A stretch of 10,652 nt of DNA, from NCBI GenBank assembly GCA_024689525.1, contig JAILDI010000200.1, positions 1 through 10,652 of the forward strand, read 5' to 3'. This document shows, one piece after another, positions 1 through 5,647 of this stretch (position 1 is the first letter of the stretch; the number at the start of each line of letters is the position of its first letter). The notes beneath the pieces are model-generated. The model was given only the letters and a program-made list of their open reading frames with translations, had not been told where the DNA came from and did no database searches. This DNA comes from Bacteroidales bacterium (GTDB lineage: Bacteria > Bacteroidota > Bacteroidia > Bacteroidales > UBA932). Position numbers and translations under genes: made by a program.

Positions 1-1484
1 GGCCTCCACGCAGTCTTGTCGAACATACGCTGGGTGGAGAAGTTGTTGAAGCTCACACCGGCCGTCGCAACGAAGGTGTGGCCGCCCCAACCGCCGGAAA
101 GCTCCAGCTGGGACGACGGCTTCTCCGTTACATTATATATAATATCGACAGTATTGCTGACCTGGTTGGGGATGATGTTGTAGCCGGTGCCATACTGCAT
201 GATGGCTTCCTGGTCGAACTGGCCCAGGGATGCGATTTCACGGATGGAGCGCTCGAAATCCGACTGGCTGAAGAGATATCCGGGGCGCGTCATCACCTGG
301 CGGCGTACGACTTTCTCGTTCGTGAGGTCGTTGCCGTTGATGATGATGTTGTTGAGGGTTGCGGGCTTGCCTTCCGAAATGCGGAGTTCCACGTCTACGG
401 AGTCGTTCTGGATGCACACCTCCACCGGAGTTACGTTGAAGAAGAGGTAGCCGTTGTCCTTGTAAAGCTTGGAGACATCATATTCCGTCTGCTTTCCGCC
501 GCCGTGGAGGCGTTTGTCCAGGGTTACCATATCGTAGACATCGCCCTTCTCAATCTGCAGTATGCGGTTGAGAACGTCGGACGAGTACACGGAGTTGCCC
601 GTCCAGGTGATGTTGCGGAAATAGTATTTGTGGCCCTGCTCGAACTCCATGTCGATGGCCAGGTGCTTGTCGTCCTCGAAATAGATGGAATCCCTCACAA
701 GGCGGGCGTCGCGGTAGCCGGCCTCATTGAAGGCTTCGATTACGGTACGGCGGTCCGTCTGATATTCCTTTTCCTTGAACTTCTTGCTCTTGAAGAAGTT
801 GTACCAGCGGTTGGAGTGAGTGTCCTTCATATTCTTGGACAGCTTGAACTCCGACACGTCGTCGTTTCCGCTGAAGTTGATGTGGCGGATGCGTATCTTG
901 TTGCCTTTGTGAACGTCGAAGTTAACGCGGATGGCCCTGCGGATGACAGTGTCCTCCTGCACCTGTACGTCCACCTCGCACAGCTGATAGCCTTTTTCCT
1001 TGTAATATCGCTTGATGATATCCACCGACGTGGAACGCACGTAGTCCGAGAATTCACGGCCGGGACGGAGGTTGAGCCTTTCCTGAAGGTCTTTCCTTTC
1101 CCCGCTCCTTACGCCGGAGAATGTCCAGCGGGATACCCTGGGACGCTCCACGATACAGATCTTGAGCCAGGCGGTATCCCTCTTTTCACTGAGGGAGTCC
1201 ACCACCACCGAAACATCTTCGAAGAAACGCTGGGCCCAGATGCGGCGCACTATGGAGGTTATGTCCTCACCGGGAATCGTAACCTTGGAACCGGCGTGAA
1301 GGCCGGTAAGCTGTACTATCTGGTTCTCAGAGAAATAATTGTTCCCTTCCACGCCAATTCCGCCGACAATGTACTCTGCGGGGTGGTTGTAGTCCACCTC
1401 TATTCCGCTCCGGGTCGACTGCGCCCACCCCTGGAAAGCCAGGAGTGAGAGGATCAGGAATAGGCCGGTACGTCGTATATTCAT
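1..1484 (-). CDS. bamA: Outer membrane protein assembly factor BamA (3' end off the window)
   Basis: This is the core subunit of the BAM complex, which folds and inserts beta-barrel proteins into the outer membrane. The frame is open from the ATG at 1484 to the left edge, giving 494 complete codons. It starts with a signal peptide (charged MNIRR, hydrophobic core, likely cleavage near A21 in GWAQS). A long periplasmic part follows, made of repeated POTRA-like units; segments such as 'VEGNNYFSENQI', 'FSGNDDVSEFKLSK', 'WTGNSVYSSDVLNRIL' and 'INGNDLTNEKVVRRQV' are typical POTRA starts. Near residue 462 'LSGGWGG' and 'GVSFNNFS' mark the first barrel strands, so nearly the whole barrel lies outside the window. 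It lies 40 nt downstream of uppS on the same strand and has its own probable promoter. A 456-codon open frame on the opposite strand is only a shadow. The family call is secure. Confidence 0.95.
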   Translation of the reverse strand, partial: MNIRRTGLFLILSLLAFQGWAQSTRSGIEVDYNHPAEYIVGGIGVEGNNYFSENQIVQLTGLHAGSKVTIPGEDITSIVRRIWAQRFFEDVSVVVDSLSEKRDTAWLKICIVERPRVSRWTFSGVRSGERKDLQERLNLRPGREFSDYVRSTSVDIIKRYYKEKGYQLCEVDVQVQEDTVIRRAIRVNFDVHKGNKIRIRHINFSGNDDVSEFKLSKNMKDTHSNRWYNFFKSKKFKEKEYQTDRRTVIEAFNEAGYRDARLVRDSIYFEDDKHLAIDMEFEQGHKYYFRNITWTGNSVYSSDVLNRILQIEKGDVYDMVTLDKRLHGGGKQTEYDVSKLYKDNGYLFFNVTPVEVCIQNDSVDVELRISEGKPATLNNIIINGNDLTNEKVVRRQVMTRPGYLFSQSDFERSIREIASLGQFDQEAIMQYGTGYNIIPNQVSNTVDIIYNVTEKPSSQLELSGGWGGHTFVATAGVSFNNFSTQRMFDKTAWR

Positions 1485-1510
1485 CAAATTATCGTCAATC
1501 TATCAATCTG

Positions 1511-1518
1511 CAAATATA
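1511..1518 (-). promoter_or_regulatory. Probable Bacteroidota -7 promoter box for bamA
   Basis: Read on the minus strand this is TATATTTG, an exact match to the TAnnTTTG -7 consensus of the Bacteroidota primary sigma factor. It sits in the 40-nt gap after uppS, with 26 nt between the box and the bamA ATG, which allows a short leader. No clear -33 TTTG/TTG element is visible; that region falls inside the end of uppS. It would let bamA be transcribed apart from nadK-uppS. Assignment rests on motif and position only. Confidence 0.5.
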
Positions 1519-1524
1519 ACAAAA

Positions 1525-2232
1525 TCATTTGACTTTTCCATACCTTCTGTCCCTTCCCGCATATTCCTTCAGGGCTGCCTTGAATTCTTCCTTGCGGAAA
1601 TCCGGCCACAGTACGTCGGTGAACAGGAATTCGGTGTATGCGCACTGCCATAGCAGATAGTTGGAGATGCGCTGCTCGCCGGATGTGCGGATGAGGAGAT
1701 CGGGATCCGGGATGCCTGCGGTGACAAGGTATTTGCTGAAGTCTTCCTCCCCCAGAGAGGCCATCTTTTCGGGGCCCAGTTCTGCGGAGGCTTTTGCCAT
1801 CGCCTGGAGGATGTCCCATTTGCCGCTATAGCTGAGGAACACGATTACCGTGAGCCTCTTGCAATGTTCCGTCTCCGCCATCATGCCGTCGATTGCGGCA
1901 TTCAGTTTGTCCGACAGGCGGGCTCGGTTGCCCAGCACCACGAAACGGATGTCGTTCTTCAGGAAAGTGGCGCATTCTTCCCGTATCGATTTCATCATCA
2001 GGGACATGAGGGTATCCACCTCGGCAGCGGGACGGCCCCAGTTCTCCTCCGAAAATGCGTAGAGGGAAAGGTATTTCACGCCCGTTTCGCACGCGGCCTC
2101 AACCACGGCGCGGACACTGCCCACGCCTTCCATGTGGCCGGCCACACGCTTCTTGCCGCGGGCCTTTGCCCAACGGCCGTTACCGTCCATGATTATGGAC
2201 ACGTGAACGGGAATTCTCTCGGTATTATCCAT
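1525..2232 (-). CDS. uppS: Isoprenyl (undecaprenyl) diphosphate synthase
   Basis: Cis-prenyltransferase (235 aa, normal length) that adds isopentenyl units to farnesyl diphosphate, giving the C55 carrier lipid used for peptidoglycan and surface glycans. It is cytoplasmic or membrane-associated. Visible motifs are 'IMDGNGRWA' (catalytic Asp16, Arg20), 'AFSEENWGRP' (about 59-68), 'DLLIRTSGEQRISN' (178-191; Arg182, Ser184 and Arg188 bind the incoming IPP) and Glu201 in 'CAYTEF', which helps hold magnesium. The usual 'YGGRWD'-like segment reads 'YSGKWD' (135-140). Its ATG overlaps the end of nadK by 8 nt, so the two are probably translationally coupled. bamA follows 40 nt downstream, a gene pair I recall from other Bacteroidota. 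Function is secure from the motifs; exact product chain length is inferred. Confidence 0.96.
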   Translation of the reverse strand: MDNTERIPVHVSIIMDGNGRWAKARGKKRVAGHMEGVGSVRAVVEAACETGVKYLSLYAFSEENWGRPAAEVDTLMSLMMKSIREECATFLKNDIRFVVLGNRARLSDKLNAAIDGMMAETEHCKRLTVIVFLSYSGKWDILQAMAKASAELGPEKMASLGEEDFSKYLVTAGIPDPDLLIRTSGEQRISNYLLWQCAYTEFLFTDVLWPDFRKEEFKAALKEYAGRDRRYGKVK

Positions 2233-3049
2233 TATTGCGAATGTCTTCTCCCCAGAAGAGACGTGACGACAGGGCCTGTACGAAACCCGTCTCCGCGAGG
2301 CGGATGCGTTTGAGCGAAAACTGTGCCATTTCCACGTGTACGGTCCAGTCCAGATCCATCTCGAAAGTACGGTTGTCGGTGGTCATCACGGCCGTCTTGT
2401 CCCTGGATTCCACGCTGATGTCGATCTTGGCCGATTCCGGCAGCACAAGCGGGCGCACATTGAGGTTGTGCGGGGCAATAGGGGCAAGCACGATGACCTT
2501 GGAATCCGGCATACAGATAGGGCCACCGGCGCTGAGCGAATATGCCGTGGAGCCGGATGAGGTGGCGACGATAAGGCCGTCCGCCCAATATGTGGGAAGG
2601 GATTCTCCGTTCACGCTCACGTGGATTCCGAGCATCGACGGACCGTGACGGTGGACGGCCACCTCATTGATGGAATACGGCAGCATGCCGATGTTCTGGC
2701 GGGCGCCGTGGCCCTTGAGGGTGGCGTTGAGAACCGTGCGGTACTCGATGGTGAAGGAGCCCTCCATTATGGCCTGGAGCACGGCCTCCGGCCTGTTTTC
2801 GCACAGGAAGCCGATACGGCCGAAATTGACGCCCAGGATGGGAAGGCCGATGTCCGACACGATATGGGCGGCCGACAGGAAAGTGCCGTCCCCGCCCATC
2901 GACAGGACAAGGTCAGTTTCCGGACGCACGTCCGACTTTGTATGGATGGGATATACCTCGTAGGATGCGGCTTCCAGATCTTCCAGAAGCTTGAGCATAC
3001 GGGGCTCTTTGTTGAGTTCTTCGTTGAGAATGAAATAACCTATTTTCAT
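2225..3049 (-). CDS. nadK: NAD kinase
   Basis: Phosphorylates NAD to NADP using ATP; cytoplasmic; sole usual route to NADP. At 274 aa it has normal family length. Key features are the 'GGDGTF' motif at residues 52-57 (Asp54 is the expected catalytic base), 'GVNFGRIGFL' after it, 'NEVAVHR' (the NE motif that contacts NAD) and 'DGLIVATSSGSTAYSLSAGGP', the glycine-rich stretch of the substrate pocket. I chose the ATG at 3049 (MKIGYFILNEE), which begins directly with the first beta strand of the fold. An in-frame upstream ATG at 3100 would add 17 residues ([17 protein letters not shown]), but translation from it would span the probable -7 box at 3071-3078. Its last 8 nt overlap the start of uppS. 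It diverges from pdxJ across a 79-nt gap. Confidence 0.95.
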   Translation of the reverse strand: MKIGYFILNEELNKEPRMLKLLEDLEAASYEVYPIHTKSDVRPETDLVLSMGGDGTFLSAAHIVSDIGLPILGVNFGRIGFLCENRPEAVLQAIMEGSFTIEYRTVLNATLKGHGARQNIGMLPYSINEVAVHRHGPSMLGIHVSVNGESLPTYWADGLIVATSSGSTAYSLSAGGPICMPDSKVIVLAPIAPHNLNVRPLVLPESAKIDISVESRDKTAVMTTDNRTFEMDLDWTVHVEMAQFSLKRIRLAETGFVQALSSRLFWGEDIRNNG

Positions 3050-3070
3050 ATTATAATCCAAAAGGGGCTT

Positions 3071-3078
3071 CAAAATTA
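3071..3078 (-). promoter_or_regulatory. Probable -7 promoter box for nadK-uppS
   Basis: On the minus strand this reads TAATTTTG, matching TAnnTTTG. It ends 21 nt before the chosen nadK ATG. No good -33 element is visible at the expected distance, so the evidence is the box and its place in an AT-rich divergent gap. It supports starting nadK at 3049 rather than at 3100. Confidence 0.45.
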
Positions 3079-3100
3079 CAACTTTATTTACAATTTTCAT

Positions 3101-3108
3101 TATTTTTG
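3101..3108 (+). promoter_or_regulatory. Probable -7 promoter box for pdxJ
   Basis: TATTTTTG matches TAnnTTTG and ends 20 nt before the pdxJ ATG, almost the same distance as the opposing nadK box. The -33 region is not recognisable. The box supports using the ATG at 3129 rather than an in-frame GTG at 3108, which lies at the very end of the box and would fall at or before the transcript start. Confidence 0.5.
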
Positions 3109-3128
3109 TGAACCTTAACAGTCAAAAT

Positions 3129-3848
3129 ATGACAAGACTCAGTGTCAACATCAACAAAATCGCGACAATCCGCAACGCCCGTGGAGGGAATCTTCCGGAC
3201 GTGTGCAAGGCCGCAGTGAACTGCGAGCGCTTCGGCGCTCAGGGCATCACGGTGCATCCGCGCCCCGATGAAAGGCATATCAGATACAGCGACGTAAGGC
3301 AGATCCGCCCACTTATAACCACGGAATTCAACATCGAGGGCAATCCCATCCCTTCCTTCATCGACCTTGTGGAAGAGGTTGTACCTGACCAGGTTACACT
3401 GGTGCCGGACGCGCTCGACGCAATCACCTCCAACGCCGGATGGGACACATGGACGAACCGGGAATTCCTCACCGATGTGTGCGCCCGCTTCAAGGCAAAG
3501 GGCATCAGGGTGTCCATCTTCATCGACCCGGATCCCTATATGGCGGAAGGCGCCGCGCTCTGCGGGGCCGACAGGGTGGAGCTTTACACTGCCGATTATG
3601 CGGCCGAATACCCCATCGACCCGGAGATTGCCATCGCCCGATATGTGGAAGCGGCAAGGCAGGCACGCACCATCGGCCTGGGCCTCAATGCGGGGCACGA
3701 CCTTTCACTCGAAAACCTGGCATATTTCGTACAGCAGATTCCCTGGACGGACGAAGTGTCAATCGGCCACGCCCTTATAAGCGATGCGCTTTATATGGGG
3801 CTCGAACAAACGATTCAGGCCTATCTGTCGGAAATCCGCAAAAAATAG
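3129..3848 (+). CDS. pdxJ: Pyridoxine 5'-phosphate synthase
   Basis: Last step of the DXP-dependent vitamin B6 route: condenses 1-deoxy-D-xylulose 5-phosphate with 3-amino-2-oxopropyl phosphate to give pyridoxine 5'-phosphate. It is a cytoplasmic TIM-barrel enzyme. The protein has 239 aa, normal for the family. Seen in sequence: N-terminal '[17 protein letters not shown]', '[11 protein letters not shown]' with His43, 'TEFNIEG' with Glu70, 'VTLVPD', '[11 protein letters not shown]', 'ELYT' with Glu151, '[13 protein letters not shown]' with His190 and '[13 protein letters not shown]' near the end. His43, Glu70 and His190 correspond to the catalytic residues known in the E. coli enzyme. Divergent from nadK. 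The stop codon is followed after one base by a promoter box for the next gene, so pdxJ may be transcribed both alone and with the downstream genes. Confidence 0.96.
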   Translation: MTRLSVNINKIATIRNARGGNLPDVCKAAVNCERFGAQGITVHPRPDERHIRYSDVRQIRPLITTEFNIEGNPIPSFIDLVEEVVPDQVTLVPDALDAITSNAGWDTWTNREFLTDVCARFKAKGIRVSIFIDPDPYMAEGAALCGADRVELYTADYAAEYPIDPEIAIARYVEAARQARTIGLGLNAGHDLSLENLAYFVQQIPWTDEVSIGHALISDALYMGLEQTIQAYLSEIRKK

Positions 3849-3849
3849 C

Positions 3850-3857
3850 TATCTTTG
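3850..3857 (+). promoter_or_regulatory. Probable -7 promoter box for the ompH-like operon
   Basis: TATCTTTG is an exact TAnnTTTG match, and in the common form followed by C. It begins two bases after the last base of the pdxJ stop codon and ends 33 nt before the ATG of the OmpH-like gene. The -33 position falls in the last codons of pdxJ and shows no clear TTTG. Likely drives the three-gene group 3891-7321. Confidence 0.55.
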
Positions 3858-3874
3858 CGAGTTCAACTGAAATA

Positions 3875-3890
3875 TATTAAACGTTTAATA
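3875..3890 (+). promoter_or_regulatory. 16-nt perfect palindrome directly before the ompH-like start codon
   Basis: TATTAAACGTTTAATA is its own reverse complement over all 16 bases and abuts the ATG at 3891. It lies about 18 nt downstream of the probable -7 box, so inside the transcribed leader. It could be an operator for a dimeric regulator, or simply an AT-rich leader that keeps the start codon open. As an RNA hairpin it would be weak: six A-U pairs round a four-base loop. The palindrome is seen directly; a role is inference. Confidence 0.4.
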
Positions 3891-4511
3891 ATGAAAAAGA
3901 CTACCCTTATTGTGAGCGCCATCGCCATCCTGGCAGGCCTCAGCTTTACTTCCTGCAACGAGAACAAGCCCGCAAATCCCGCACAGCCCGCCGCAAGCGA
4001 CAGCACCGCGGTTGCCGGCAGCATCGTTTATTTCAATATGGACCGTGTGATGGCGGAATACGACATGGCAAATGACCTTCGTGCCGTCGTGGAAACCAAG
4101 GTGAACAGCATCCAGTCGGAAATCACCCGCAGGGAGAACAAGCTCACCAGGGACCTGAACGACTTCCAGAACAAGATCGAGAAAGGTCTCCTCACCAACA
4201 GCGTGGCACAGGCCCAGCAGCAGAAACTCCAGCAACAGCAGCAGTCCTACCAGAAATATGTTGTGGAGAAGCAGCAGGAAATGGCTGAAGAGCAGCAGGT
4301 GATGCTCAACAATATCATGAACGCAATCAACGAGTTCATTGTAAAGTATAACGAAGAAAAGCAGTTCTCCCTTATCCTCGCCACCGGCGGAGACCTCCTC
4401 ACCACTCCCGTGGTCATCGGCAATGCATCCCTGGACGTAACTGAGGAAATCCTCAAGGGCCTCAACGACGAGTACGTCAAGAACAAGGACAAGAGCACCG
4501 CAGAGGAATAG
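3891..4511 (+). CDS. OmpH/Skp-family periplasmic chaperone-like lipoprotein
   Basis: Skp-family proteins hold unfolded outer-membrane proteins in the periplasm before delivery to BAM. This one (206 aa) has a lipoprotein signal: MKK, hydrophobic core, and 'LSFTSC' with Cys22 as lipidation site, so it is probably membrane-anchored, unlike soluble E. coli Skp. A Pro/Ala-rich tether (about 27-40) is followed by 'GSIVYFNMDRVMAEYD', the typical first strand of the OmpH fold. A long charged, Gln-rich helical region (about 60-150, with 'QQQKLQQQQQ') matches the coiled-coil tentacles. The end, 'SLILATGGDLLTTPVVIGNASLDVTEEILKGLN', is the conserved C-terminal half of the fold. The start is the ATG after the palindrome; upstream in-frame TTG codons lack a signal sequence. 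It leads a probable operon, with the glycosyltransferase 9 nt downstream. The family is clear; the client proteins are unknown. Confidence 0.88.
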   Translation: MKKTTLIVSAIAILAGLSFTSCNENKPANPAQPAASDSTAVAGSIVYFNMDRVMAEYDMANDLRAVVETKVNSIQSEITRRENKLTRDLNDFQNKIEKGLLTNSVAQAQQQKLQQQQQSYQKYVVEKQQEMAEEQQVMLNNIMNAINEFIVKYNEEKQFSLILATGGDLLTTPVVIGNASLDVTEEILKGLNDEYVKNKDKSTAEE

Positions 4512-4520
4512 TCTCAGGCT

Positions 4521-5636
4521 GTGAGGATTGCAATCCTGTCCTGTTTTTATCCCTTCAGGGGAGGAATCGCCCAGTTCAACGCTCACATCCTTGAGGAACT
4601 GGGCAGGGACAACGAGGTCCGGGCATTCAATTTCACCTGCCAGTACCCGAAACTCCTCTTTCCGGGGAAAACGCAGTATGTGACTCCGGAGGATGAGGCC
4701 GTTCCCGTTGAAAGCACGCGTGTGCTGGATACGGTGAACCCATTCAGCTGGGCCAGGACGGCTAAACTCATACGAAAGTGGCAGCCGGACATTCTGATAC
4801 TCAGATACTGGATGTCCTGGTTCGCCCCCTCACTGGGATATGTCGCACGGCACTGCGGCTGCAAGCGGATAGCCATCCTGGACAACGTAATCCCTCACGA
4901 ACCGCACTTTTTCGACAAGCCCCTCACGAAGTATTTCCTCAAGGGCTGCGACGGATTCATAACGCTTACCCAGGCGGTTGCGGACGATCTTGTGGCTCTG
5001 AAACCGGATGCCCGTTATGAGGTTCTCCCCCACCCCGTGTACGACCATTTCGGGGAACGTCTCACAAGGGAGGAAGCCTGCAGGCAGCTGGGGATCGACC
5101 CGGAACGCAAGACCCTCCTGTTCTTCGGTCTCATCCGGGAATACAAGGGACTGGATATCCTGCTGGAGGCCTTCCGGGGCCTGCCGGACGATTACCAGCT
5201 GGTAGTTGCGGGAGAGCCCTACGGCTCGTTTGACAAGTATCAGAGGATACTGGATTCCCTCCCGGGAAAGGACAGGGTGAAAGTGTTTCCGCAGTACATC
5301 CGGGACTCGGAGGTGAAACTGTACTTCAGTGCGGCGGACGTGTCGGTACTCCCCTACCGCAGCGCCACCCAGAGCGGGATAAGCGCCGCATCGTACCACT
5401 TCGACGTTCCGCTAATCGTAACGGACGTGGGCGGGCTGAAGGAGACCATCGGGGACAGGGGCACCGGCCTTGTGGCCCCCAGGGCGGATGCGGAGGACGT
5501 AAGGAAGGAGATCGTACGCTTCTTTGAAGACGCTTCCATCGCACCCGCGTGCAGGGAGGCGATTAAAAAGGAAAAAGAAAGGCTGTCGTGGAACAGGTTT
5601 TGCTCGTCCCTCACGGCCTTTGCCAAAGAAATATAA
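4521..5636 (+). CDS. GT4-type (GT-B fold) glycosyltransferase with a TQSG active-site variant
   Basis: Cytoplasmic sugar transferase of 371 aa; donor and acceptor are not readable from sequence. The N-terminal domain opens with 'MRIAILSCFYPFRGGIAQFNAH', a standard GT4 strand and glycine loop (GGIAQ at 14-18). The C-terminal nucleotide-sugar domain begins near residue 198 with 'LLFFGLIREYKGLDILLEAF' and continues through 'LVVAGEPYG' and 'VPLIVTDVGGLKETI' (296-310). The usual E-x7-E motif is absent: residues 281-294 read 'SATQSGISAASYHF', placing Gln284 and Tyr292 where the two Glu residues would be. The start is a GTG at 4521, chosen because the protein then begins exactly with the first beta strand. 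It sits 9 nt after the ompH-like gene and 11 nt before the LysM gene, so all three are probably one transcript. A role in a surface or lipid-linked glycan is inference. Confidence 0.87.
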   Translation: MRIAILSCFYPFRGGIAQFNAHILEELGRDNEVRAFNFTCQYPKLLFPGKTQYVTPEDEAVPVESTRVLDTVNPFSWARTAKLIRKWQPDILILRYWMSWFAPSLGYVARHCGCKRIAILDNVIPHEPHFFDKPLTKYFLKGCDGFITLTQAVADDLVALKPDARYEVLPHPVYDHFGERLTREEACRQLGIDPERKTLLFFGLIREYKGLDILLEAFRGLPDDYQLVVAGEPYGSFDKYQRILDSLPGKDRVKVFPQYIRDSEVKLYFSAADVSVLPYRSATQSGISAASYHFDVPLIVTDVGGLKETIGDRGTGLVAPRADAEDVRKEIVRFFEDASIAPACREAIKKEKERLSWNRFCSSLTAFAKEI

Positions 5637-5647
5637 AAACGAGAGAT

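Noticed and set aside
78..1448. 456-codon open frame on the plus strand
   Set aside because: It lies opposite bamA, whose minus-strand frame encodes a clear signal peptide, POTRA units and barrel start. The plus-strand protein has no recognisable domain and is a codon-bias shadow.
3084..3698. 204-codon minus-strand frame
   Set aside because: Antisense to pdxJ, which has all its catalytic residues, and it would cover the divergent promoter region.
4205..4310. CAG-rich tract that might be a trinucleotide repeat
   Set aside because: It is interrupted and fits an ordinary Gln-rich coiled coil in frame; no long pure repeat exists.
3885..4586. 233-codon open frame on the minus strand, rich in Leu/Val
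   Set aside because: It is the antisense of the Gln/Glu-rich coiled coil of the OmpH-like gene; its apparent hydrophobic runs come from reading CAG/GAG codons backwards.
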